Below, piece by piece: positions 9,782 through 17,143 of a stretch of 40,646 bases of DNA. The position numbers and the translations under genes were made by a program. Position 1 is the stretch's first letter, and each line of letters opens with the position of its first letter. This stretch comes from Paracoccaceae bacterium (GTDB lineage: Bacteria > Pseudomonadota > Alphaproteobacteria > Rhodobacterales > Rhodobacteraceae): the NCBI GenBank assembly GCA_029242355.1, contig JAQWUC010000071.1:1-40646 (forward strand), written 5' to 3'. Below the pieces are notes generated by a model, which was not told the origin of the DNA, searched no databases, and saw only the letters and a program-made list of their open reading frames with translations.

Positions 9782-10333
9782 ATGCATAATAAAGTTATAA
9801 GATTTTGGTTTGTTGAGACTAGCTTTGATAAGTGGTTTCAAAAAGATGACAATTTTGATCAATTAATTAGGATTAAATTTTGGAATCTTTATAATGATTG
9901 TGTGGATAATCAATTAAATGACTGGCAAAGGTCTGCAATGTCATGTCTTTCACTAATTATAATTTTGGATCAATTTTCGAGAAACTTGTTTAGGAATAGT
10001 GCAAAAGCGTATGATCAAGATTTTAAAGCGTTGAAAATTTGTTACGCAGCGATTGAAAATAATTATATAGAACAATATGATCTCAATCAGACGTTATTTT
10101 CTTTATTACCCCTTGTTCACAGTGAAAATCTTGAGTCTCACTTATTAGCTGAAAAGATGTGCAAGGAGTTTTTAATAAATCATCCCAATTACGATTTTAT
10201 TAGTAAATCTTGGCATGATCATAAGCTTGCTATTGAAAAGTTTGGTCGTTATCCGCATCGTTGTGGGGTTTTTGGTTTAAAAAACACAAAGGAAGAAAAA
10301 TTATATTTGAGTGGCTCTAATTCATCGTGGTAG
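9782..10333 (+). CDS. DUF924 family protein
   Basis: A 183-aa protein of the DUF924/COG3803 family, a TPR-like alpha-helical fold of unknown function. Family hallmarks are the N-terminal VIRFWF segment, the FQKDDNFDQLI segment, LIIILDQFSRNLFR, LFSLLPLVHSE and the terminal HEAT/TPR-like FGRYPHRCGVFGL. The ORF track starts at a TTG at 9770, but GGGAGAG lies immediately before the ATG at 9782, which is therefore chosen. It converges on the M20 gene with 13 bases between stops. The gene is widespread in proteobacteria and its context here gives no clear functional hint. Confidence 0.88.
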   Translation: MHNKVIRFWFVETSFDKWFQKDDNFDQLIRIKFWNLYNDCVDNQLNDWQRSAMSCLSLIIILDQFSRNLFRNSAKAYDQDFKALKICYAAIENNYIEQYDLNQTLFSLLPLVHSENLESHLLAEKMCKEFLINHPNYDFISKSWHDHKLAIEKFGRYPHRCGVFGLKNTKEEKLYLSGSNSSW

Positions 10334-10346
10334 CGTTTGAGGGATT

Positions 10347-11522
10347 TTATTTTGATATTGGCAGTCTTTTTTCAATTATTCTTGATAGAACGGCTGATCC
10401 AACCGTAAGACTTTTGGTGTCAAAGTAAAAATTTGGGCTGTGAAGAGCTATATTTCCTTCATGGCCAAGCTTACAATATGCCCCTGGAGTTATTTTTAAA
10501 AAATCTGCAAAATCCTCTGATCCTGTAGATGGAGGGGCGTTAATGTTTGTGTTCTTTGGTCCAACTATGTCAGCGGCTGCATCAATATAAGCATGTGATA
10601 ATTTAGTATTATTAATAAGAACATCAAAAACTTTTCTAATTTTCAGGTTGATTTTAATATTATAGGATATTTCTAATCCATTACATATTTCTTCTAATCT
10701 TTGTTTAGTCAGTTGAAAAATATCATTTGAAAAATATCGAATTGTTCCAGATATTTGAGCAGTTTCCGGAATAACATTATAAGCTGATCCAGCATGAAAT
10801 TGGGTGACTGATATGACACACGTTTCGAGTGGAGGAACATTGCGACTCACAATATTTTGGATTTGGGTAACCAACGAAGAGGCTATTAACAACGAATCTT
10901 TTGAATTTTGAGGAGCTGCTGCGTGTGAACCTTTTCCTATAAGATTAATGTCAAAAAAAGAAGCCCCAGCCATTGCAGGTCCAACACAAATTTCAACTTT
11001 ATTTGGTGATTGATTTGGCCAATTATGAATTCCATAAATTTCATCACAGGGAAATTTTTTAAATATACCGTCATTAATCATTTTTAAGGCGCCGCCTAGG
11101 CCTTCCTCTGCTGGTTGGAAAATAAGTATAGCTCTACCATCAAATTCTCTAGTCGCAGAAAGGTATTTTGCTGCTCCAAGAAGCATGGTCGTGTGTGCGT
11201 CATGACCGCATGCGTGCATCTTTCCACTGATCTTTGATGCGTAGGGCAAATTTGTTTTTTCATGAATTGGAAGAGCATCCATATCTGCTCTTAATCCAAT
11301 ACAACGATTATTGCTTTTTTTTCCATTAATGACTCCTACGACTCCTGTTATACCTATTCCTGTTTGGACATCATCTACACCAAATTCGTAAAGTTTATCT
11401 TTTACTATTTGGGCAGTTCTATGTTCTTCAAAACCTAATTCTGGGTTTTCATGAAAATCTTTAAATATATCAATTAACTCACTCTCACTTGATGAAATTA
11501 TTTGAGGAATATTTATAGTCAT
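10347..11522 (-). CDS. M20-family amidohydrolase (hippurate hydrolase / N-acyl-amino-acid deacylase type)
   Basis: A 391-aa metallohydrolase of the M20D group that cleaves an amide bond of an N-acyl amino acid or related compound. The metal-binding motif MHACGHDAHTTMLLGAA, the EEGLGGA catalytic glutamate region, NVIPETAQISGTIR of the lid domain and the C-terminal TGSEDFADF are all present. It follows the class V PLP enzyme by 99 bases on the same strand and is the last gene of the run that begins with the Ndm-like oxygenase. If co-transcribed, it may process a ring-opened or acylated intermediate of that pathway, which is inference. A general role in amino-acid conjugate hydrolysis is equally possible. 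Confidence 0.9.
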   Translation of the reverse strand: MTINIPQIISSSESELIDIFKDFHENPELGFEEHRTAQIVKDKLYEFGVDDVQTGIGITGVVGVINGKKSNNRCIGLRADMDALPIHEKTNLPYASKISGKMHACGHDAHTTMLLGAAKYLSATREFDGRAILIFQPAEEGLGGALKMINDGIFKKFPCDEIYGIHNWPNQSPNKVEICVGPAMAGASFFDINLIGKGSHAAAPQNSKDSLLIASSLVTQIQNIVSRNVPPLETCVISVTQFHAGSAYNVIPETAQISGTIRYFSNDIFQLTKQRLEEICNGLEISYNIKINLKIRKVFDVLINNTKLSHAYIDAAADIVGPKNTNINAPPSTGSEDFADFLKITPGAYCKLGHEGNIALHSPNFYFDTKSLTVGSAVLSRIIEKRLPISK

Positions 11523-11621
11523 TTGATTGCTTTCAGGTTGATAAATATGAAATTGGTTTAATAAGCAAGTTCACCGTTTTTTTTGCAATTAATCTTTTGG
11601 TTGTTAACAATCTTATCATTA

Positions 11622-12755
11622 TTAAAGAGCCTTAGATAGTTCGAATACGAAATAATCTAATTCCTCATTATTACTCCATAGGTGAGGAGTAATTCGCAGT
11701 GAATTTGCACGTTTAGATAAATAGATATTCTTAGATTCTAGAATGCTTAATAAGTCAGGGTTTGAATCTGATGGTAATTCTGCACTTACAAAATGAGGGC
11801 CTCTTTGCTGTTCATTGAGAACCGACAATCCAATATTTTTCAATTTATTTGCTAAGGTAGCGTTTTGATTTTGTAGAGTAGCTTCTATTTCTGAAATACT
11901 CCAATTTAATAGCTGTTCAAGAGCTGCTACAACTCCTGGTATTAATGAAAAGTTAGACCTTTCTCCCATATCAAACCTTACAGCTCCAGTTTGGTATTTA
12001 TTTGTATAGTTAACAAGGTTGATAAAATTTTGACTATTTTTACGAGAGATCCAACCCTCTTCCAGAGGTCTGCCTTCGTGATACTTCGGATCAACGTAAA
12101 GAAATCCAGTAGTGTAGGGTCCTAACATCCATTTATAATTAGCAACTACTGCAAAATCAGGCTTTACTTCGCGAAAGTCGATTGACATAGCTCCAACAGA
12201 TTGGGTTAGATCTAATACAAGTGCTGCATTAACAATGTTACATTTTTGCCTTACTTTAACAAGGTCAATTAACTCCCCAGTTGTCCAAAGAACGTTTGGT
12301 AGAGCTACAATTTGACATTTTTCATCAATGGAATTTACGATGAAAGAAGTTAAATCATTTTGTTCCTTATTGGATATCATTCGAATATTTCCATTTTGTT
12401 CTTCTGCTAGACGAATCCAAGGGTAAACATTTGAGGGAAATTGATCTTCTAAAATTAAAATTTCTTTTTGAGATGAAAGCTTCAGATTTTTTGCAGCAGT
12501 TTCAATTCCATAGGAGGCAGATGGAATTATTGCGATAGTGTCGCTTTTGGCATTTACAATTTTCGAAAAAAGAAATCTTGCTTTATTCACGTCTTCGTAG
12601 AAGTCTGGAATCTTTATTTTCCAAGGATTTTCTTTTGCCTGGGTACCTTGATTTATAGCAATCATTACCGACTTCAATAACGGTGACATATATGCGGTAT
12701 TCAAGTAGACGATGTCTGAAGGGATACTGAAAAGTGAGCGTTGAGATAAAAGCAT
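11622..12755 (-). CDS. Class V aminotransferase-fold PLP-dependent enzyme
   Basis: Fold-type I PLP enzyme of 377 aa related to cysteine desulfurases, kynureninases and isopenicillin-N epimerases. It begins with YLNTAYMSPL (substrate/cofactor loop). The PLP-binding aspartate lies in LVLDLTQSVGA and the Schiff-base lysine in VANYKWMLGPYTTGF. The catalytic cysteine loop of true cysteine desulfurases is not obvious, so a desulfurase role for Fe-S assembly is unlikely. It starts 34 bases after the GST-like gene in the same direction, suggesting one transcript with the Rieske genes. It could handle an amino-acid-like intermediate, but the reaction is unknown. Confidence 0.85.
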   Translation of the reverse strand: MLLSQRSLFSIPSDIVYLNTAYMSPLLKSVMIAINQGTQAKENPWKIKIPDFYEDVNKARFLFSKIVNAKSDTIAIIPSASYGIETAAKNLKLSSQKEILILEDQFPSNVYPWIRLAEEQNGNIRMISNKEQNDLTSFIVNSIDEKCQIVALPNVLWTTGELIDLVKVRQKCNIVNAALVLDLTQSVGAMSIDFREVKPDFAVVANYKWMLGPYTTGFLYVDPKYHEGRPLEEGWISRKNSQNFINLVNYTNKYQTGAVRFDMGERSNFSLIPGVVAALEQLLNWSISEIEATLQNQNATLANKLKNIGLSVLNEQQRGPHFVSAELPSDSNPDLLSILESKNIYLSKRANSLRITPHLWSNNEELDYFVFELSKAL

Positions 12756-12789
12756 ATTAATTTTAGGTTAAGGTTTTTTGTGAGTTTTT

Positions 12790-13446
12790 CTATTTGTCCA
12801 AGGTTTTATCCGGCCCTGCAGGAAAAACCCCCGGCATGACAGTAAAATGGGGTATTCTTTTAAACCGGTCGCACCAACGTCTTATTGCAGGATAATTAAT
12901 TCTAGAGATTCCTCCTTCTTCTGATAAAATTATATAAGGAAAACACGCAATATCTGCAATGGTTGGATTTTTTGAATGACAAATCCAAGAATATCCCTGT
13001 TGCTCATTAAAATATAAATGCTCGTCAAGAACTCTAAATAGTTCATGGGCTCTTTTTCTGCATTCTTCGATTCGAATATCTGTATAAAAGAAACCATCAT
13101 GAAGCCTAGCGGCAGAAGATGTTGAAGTAAGATCATTTGCGAAGAAAAGCCATTCTGAAATTTGGGCAATCATTGCTGGATTACGTGTTGGATACCATCT
13201 TTTTTGCCTGTCATATTTTGCTGCTAGATAAATCAGTATGGCTTGCGCATCTCTAACTAATATATCTTGATCAGAGATAACTGGTAATTGGCCTAACGGA
13301 TTTATCTTAAAGAATTCTTGAGACTTATGTTGTTTTGAAGGATAAAATTCGATGAGTATTTGTTTATATGTAAGACCTAAAAACGCCAACATAAGGCGAA
13401 CTTTATAACAATTGCCAGATAATTCGTAATCATATAGTTTTAGCAT
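12790..13446 (-). CDS. Glutathione S-transferase-like protein, candidate NdmE-type structural subunit
   Basis: A 218-aa GST-fold protein with an N-terminal thioredoxin-like domain (LYDYELSGNCYKVRLMLAFLG, then NPLGQLPVI and DAQAILIYLA) and an alpha-helical C-terminal domain ending in RWCDRFKRIPHF. It starts eight bases after the Rieske-reductase gene, with AGGATAG upstream. In the characterised caffeine N-demethylase system of Pseudomonas putida, a GST homologue (NdmE) is needed to hold NdmC and NdmD together rather than to conjugate glutathione. The identical gene neighbourhood makes that role likely here, though a conventional GST activity cannot be excluded. The serine/cysteine near SGNC at residues 10-13 may be the usual GST catalytic position. 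Confidence 0.82.
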   Translation of the reverse strand: MLKLYDYELSGNCYKVRLMLAFLGLTYKQILIEFYPSKQHKSQEFFKINPLGQLPVISDQDILVRDAQAILIYLAAKYDRQKRWYPTRNPAMIAQISEWLFFANDLTSTSSAARLHDGFFYTDIRIEECRKRAHELFRVLDEHLYFNEQQGYSWICHSKNPTIADIACFPYIILSEEGGISRINYPAIRRWCDRFKRIPHFTVMPGVFPAGPDKTLDK

Positions 13447-13454
13447 TTTCTATC

Positions 13455-15170
13455 CTAGATATCTAAAATTAATCTATCTGATTTTGCTCTGGAGACGCAT
13501 GTTAGTATCACCTTTCCTTTTCTTTTTTCTGATGAGTTCAGGTATACATCTTGATGATTAATATCACCTTCTAGGACGGATACTTTACATGTTCCGCACG
13601 CTCCTTGTTCACACGAACTTTCTAATTTTATACCGTTTTCAGTTAATACTTCAAGAATACTTTTTCCTGATGGCACGTTAAGACTAATCGCAGATCTGGC
13701 TAATTCTATTTGGAACGTTGAATCGTTATCAATTTTATTATTATTTTTAAAATACTCATATCTTAGGTTTGATTCGTTCCAACCAGAGTCATTTCCAATT
13801 TTGATCGTGTTTTCAATCATTTCTCCAGGTCCGCAAACATAAACCTTATTTAAAGGGCTCGGTGTTTCTAATATCTTTTCAATCTTGGACAGAGTTTGAT
13901 CAATCGTTAAATCAATATACGTATTTGTATTTTTACCTAGCTTATAAATTTCATTTTGAAATGCTGACAGATCTTGTGATTGAGTAAAGTAATGAAATTC
14001 AAAGCTTAGCTTCATTGAGTGCAAAGCTTTTGCCATTGATAGTAATGGCGTTATTCCAATTCCTCCAGCAACAAAAATAGTATGCTTTGAGTTTCTTAAA
14101 AGCGGGAAACTGTTATGTGGTGATGAAATTGCTATTACATCACCAATTGCAATATTTTCACCAATTGTCTTTGAACCACCTCCTCCATTTTTTTCTATTT
14201 TTACGGCAATGCAATAATGGTCTGTTTCTCCAGGTCCATTTGTAAGGGAGTATTGCCTGATTAATCCATTTTGGAGTTGTATATCGATATGGGCTCCCGC
14301 ATGGAATGTGGGGAGCTGTTCTTTGATACTTTTTAATTTTAGTTTGATAATATTATCTGAAATTCTTACTTTTTCAGTCACAGTAACTCGTAGATGAAAT
14401 CGTTGGTTTTGATTTCCATAAACTGGAATCTTTGAAAGTTGATCAGATACTTGTGAGATCTTTGGCTCCAGATCGGGCAATTGGGGACTATCCTGTTTTT
14501 CTAGTTTATCCCTTATCTCAACCATAATGGAGTTATAGTGCTTTAGGATTTTTATTTTCTCTGCACCTTCAATGTGTAAACTATAAATACCTCTCAAAAT
14601 TGAAATATTATTATTTTGAGGTTGGATGAAAAAACTTATTTGAGTACCAGATTCTAATTTAAATTGCCACGCGACGGTGCTTTTAGATTTTACGAATTGA
14701 TGTTTGGGTATCCCTACATTTGTAAGAAAATTTTCAATAGTTTTATATGAGCTATTTATTGGTATTGGGCGTAAAACAGTATACGATCCAAAACCTTCAA
14801 TTTCAGGAACTGTACCATCTGGCGTTTCACATGTCCAAATCATTCCATACTTTTCTTGGCTTTGATAAGTATTATTACAGATAGTTCGAGCAGGAGCATC
14901 AGCTGGGTGAGCAGGTATGTAAGTACAGCCAGCTGTTCGATTGGCATAACGCCAACCATGGTACTGACATTTTAACTCTGAACCTTCATTTATGCCTATT
15001 GAAAGTCTTACTCCTCTGTGAAGGCATCTATTTTCCCAAATATTTACGTGCCCATCATCGGCTCGCCAAATCGCATATTCTCTTCCGAGCAACTGTGCTT
15101 GAAATATATGCCTATAAGGTAAGTCAGAGGTACTAGCTACAGGAAACCATTTAGAAAATTCAATATCCAT
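13455..15170 (-). CDS. Rieske-FMN/NAD(P)H reductase-[2Fe-2S] fusion, NdmD-like electron-transfer subunit
   Basis: A 571-aa multidomain redox protein. Residues 1-115 are an intact Rieske domain with CLH (Cys49, His51) and CQYH (Cys68, His71). Residues 120-250 resemble the catalytic half of a Rieske oxygenase but are degenerate: IENFL is kept while the Asp and both His of the iron site are Thr150, Gly153 and Gln158. Residues 255-475 are a phthalate-dioxygenase-reductase-like module with the flavin motif RQYSL and the nucleotide motif FVAGGIGITPLL. Residues 490-571 are a plant-type ferredoxin with Cys520, Cys525, Cys528 and Cys558. NdmD of caffeine degraders has the same order and similar length. 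It should pass electrons from NAD(P)H to the Rieske-less oxygenase encoded immediately upstream (TGA directly followed by ATG). Confidence 0.88.
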   Translation of the reverse strand: MDIEFSKWFPVASTSDLPYRHIFQAQLLGREYAIWRADDGHVNIWENRCLHRGVRLSIGINEGSELKCQYHGWRYANRTAGCTYIPAHPADAPARTICNNTYQSQEKYGMIWTCETPDGTVPEIEGFGSYTVLRPIPINSSYKTIENFLTNVGIPKHQFVKSKSTVAWQFKLESGTQISFFIQPQNNNISILRGIYSLHIEGAEKIKILKHYNSIMVEIRDKLEKQDSPQLPDLEPKISQVSDQLSKIPVYGNQNQRFHLRVTVTEKVRISDNIIKLKLKSIKEQLPTFHAGAHIDIQLQNGLIRQYSLTNGPGETDHYCIAVKIEKNGGGGSKTIGENIAIGDVIAISSPHNSFPLLRNSKHTIFVAGGIGITPLLSMAKALHSMKLSFEFHYFTQSQDLSAFQNEIYKLGKNTNTYIDLTIDQTLSKIEKILETPSPLNKVYVCGPGEMIENTIKIGNDSGWNESNLRYEYFKNNNKIDNDSTFQIELARSAISLNVPSGKSILEVLTENGIKLESSCEQGACGTCKVSVLEGDINHQDVYLNSSEKRKGKVILTCVSRAKSDRLILDI

Positions 15171-16064
15171 TCAAGTAAACCGAGAAAGATTAATGTCTTT
15201 GCTTGGTATTACACCATAAGTAAGTCCCTTTTGAGATAACCATCTTCTATATGCAATTGCGGATTTATCAGCACGAATTGGAGTTTCTGCTCGCGAATCC
15301 AACGGTAATTTTTTAGGAAGTTGATTTTCTAGTATAGGTTTATCTTGGCCAAATATTGTTTGTTGAAAAAGACGAATATCCGCATCAGCACTTTTGTCAT
15401 CGATTATGCACATTCCAGTGTGAGCTCGCACTTTTTCTGGCCCAACTGGTTGAACAAAAATCACTATAGCATCTTGTCGAGATTCATCAACAGGACTTGA
15501 TTTGTAGAGTATTGCGCAGTTAATATGTGGAACACGATATATGTACTCTACATCGGTACCTTCACTAGAAGCGACTGCTGCCTGAGGTTGATAGAATTGG
15601 CATTTGGTAGCTAATATTTCATCATCATTTTCAGAAATTGAAACGTCATATTCTTTAACTTCTGTATGAGGCTCCTCGCCTAGAATGCCCGTGTGTACGA
15701 ATGGAAAGTGCCCCATATCAAGGAAGTTTTCTATGGCTCTACCAGCAGAGATATTAACACCAAAAGCTCCTGTCGCTACATTTCTGCGATCAATTTCATA
15801 AAATTCTGGAAAAGAAAATAAATCAGGAGCTGGATGCCCTAGGGTAGTCCATAAATATCCATATTTTAATTTAGCTTGAAGTAACTTTTTTGATGGATCG
15901 GCACTTTTCCATATTAGAACTTCTTCATCAGAAATTTTATTAAATGAAAGGTCTTCTTCTAAAAGAATAGTATTTCCTTGTTCGTTGTTTTTTAAATCAT
16001 CAACAGAAGAAATAGGGTGCCATTGGTTTAAAATAACTTTATCTGTGCAAATTGTGGCGCCCAT
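15171..16064 (-). CDS. Rieske-less non-heme iron oxygenase, NdmC-like catalytic subunit
   Basis: A 297-aa oxygenase subunit containing the mononuclear-iron domain of Rieske oxygenases. The facial triad is visible: IENFLDMGHFPFVH supplies His119 and His124 with bridging Asp116, and FGQDKPILENQ supplies the third ligand, probably Asp241. The N-terminal part has Rieske-type framework strands (LNQWHPISSVDDL, LKYGYLWTTLGHPAPDL), but both cluster loops (CxH and CxxH) are missing, so it cannot carry its own Rieske centre. Characterised NdmC has this arrangement and borrows the Rieske cluster of NdmD. The chemistry is probably N- (or O-) demethylation with formaldehyde release. The substrate is unknown and need not be a methylxanthine. 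It is the first gene of the operon and its ribosome site is weak. Confidence 0.85.
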   Translation of the reverse strand: MGATICTDKVILNQWHPISSVDDLKNNEQGNTILLEEDLSFNKISDEEVLIWKSADPSKKLLQAKLKYGYLWTTLGHPAPDLFSFPEFYEIDRRNVATGAFGVNISAGRAIENFLDMGHFPFVHTGILGEEPHTEVKEYDVSISENDDEILATKCQFYQPQAAVASSEGTDVEYIYRVPHINCAILYKSSPVDESRQDAIVIFVQPVGPEKVRAHTGMCIIDDKSADADIRLFQQTIFGQDKPILENQLPKKLPLDSRAETPIRADKSAIAYRRWLSQKGLTYGVIPSKDINLSRFT

Positions 16065-16119
16065 GGTTTACTGGTTCTTTAATAAAATAATCATGAAACA
16101 GTACACCAATTTTTTGTCT

Positions 16120-16136
16120 AAAAGTAAATTACTTTT
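16120..16136. promoter_or_regulatory. Perfect 17-base palindrome between divergent operons, candidate operator
   Basis: AAAAGTAA-A-TTACTTTT is a perfect eight-base inverted repeat with a one-base centre. It lies near the middle of the 153-base region between the Ndm-like operon (minus strand) and the aminotransferase/aldehyde dehydrogenase pair (plus strand). Three AATTCA copies follow at 16144, 16155 and 16162. The symmetry and position fit a dimeric repressor or activator site controlling both units. No regulator gene is adjacent, so binding is untested. Confidence 0.45.
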
Positions 16137-16217
16137 CTGGCAGAATTCAAACAAAATTCAAAATTCAGGTAGACCTCAATAAACTTCCATTTTAACGTTC
16201 TGTTTGGAGGAATCAAT

Positions 16218-17084
16218 ATGGCTACTGGAAATAACATTCGTACATATTACAATGGTCAATGGAGTGATGAAGATGTTGCAATCATGCGTGCAGGGGATCA
16301 TGGATCGTGGTTGGGAAGCACGGTTTTTGACGGTGCGCGGTATTTTGATGGTGTGATTCCAGACTTATGGTCTCATTGTGATCGAGTGAATCAGTCAGCA
16401 AATGCGATGATGATTACGCCGACTGTGCCCGCTGACGAAATGGTTGCAATTGTTTGGGAAGGTCTCAAGCTTTTTCCTTCTAATTCAGCAGTCTATATTC
16501 GTCCAATGTATTGGGCACTGGATGGTGGAGATTTAGCAATAATTCCAAAAGAGAATTCGACAGGTTTTGCTATTTGCATGGAAGATATCCCTATGGCTGA
16601 TCAAGCTAGTTCTGCTACCTTAACCACAACATCGTTTAGACGACCGGTGCTAGAAGATAATGTAGTGAATGCTAAGGCTGGCTGTTTATATCCAAATAAT
16701 GCTCGTATGTTAGCAGAAGCCAGAAAAAAGGGATTTAGTAATGCACTTGTTTGTGACGTAATGGGAAATGTCGCCGAAACAGCCACTGCTAATATCTTTT
16801 TAGTAAAGGACGGGGAAGTTTTTACGCCAATACCAAATGGCACTTTTTTGGCCGGCATTACTCGAGATCGACACATATTAAATTTACAAAATAATGGATT
16901 TAATGTTATTGAAAGTGTTCTATCGCTTTCAGATTTTTTGGTGGCGGATGAGGTTTTTATGTCGGGAAATATGATGAAGGTAACAGCCGTTTCAGCGTTT
17001 CAAGATACGTGCTATCAGTTGGGTCCTATCACGCGACAGGTAAGAGAAATGTATTGGGAATGGGCACTGTCAGAAAAAAAGTAG
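16218..17084 (+). CDS. Branched-chain-aminotransferase-like (fold-type IV) PLP enzyme
   Basis: A 288-aa fold-IV aminotransferase of the IlvE/D-amino-acid transaminase class. It has the early GSTVFDGARYFDG segment, YIRPMYWALDGG, the Schiff-base lysine in NAKAGCLYPNNAR, and VAETATANIFLVKDG, which forms the cofactor phosphate region. It would transfer an amino group between a branched-chain or similar amino acid and 2-oxoglutarate. The start ATG has an excellent GGAGG ribosome site. It is the first gene after the palindrome and is followed 59 bases later by an aldehyde dehydrogenase on the same strand. That pairing suggests a catabolic role rather than the housekeeping ilvE gene, but this is not certain. 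Confidence 0.88.
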   Translation: MATGNNIRTYYNGQWSDEDVAIMRAGDHGSWLGSTVFDGARYFDGVIPDLWSHCDRVNQSANAMMITPTVPADEMVAIVWEGLKLFPSNSAVYIRPMYWALDGGDLAIIPKENSTGFAICMEDIPMADQASSATLTTTSFRRPVLEDNVVNAKAGCLYPNNARMLAEARKKGFSNALVCDVMGNVAETATANIFLVKDGEVFTPIPNGTFLAGITRDRHILNLQNNGFNVIESVLSLSDFLVADEVFMSGNMMKVTAVSAFQDTCYQLGPITRQVREMYWEWALSEKK

Positions 17085-17143
17085 ATTAAATGTTTTTTTT
17101 GTGCATTGCTAACTTTATATAGTTGTTATGATTGGAGACACTT

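Noticed and set aside
11622-12755. Cysteine desulfurase for Fe-S assembly
   Set aside because: The fold matches, but the catalytic cysteine loop typical of IscS/SufS is not evident and no suf or isc genes are nearby.
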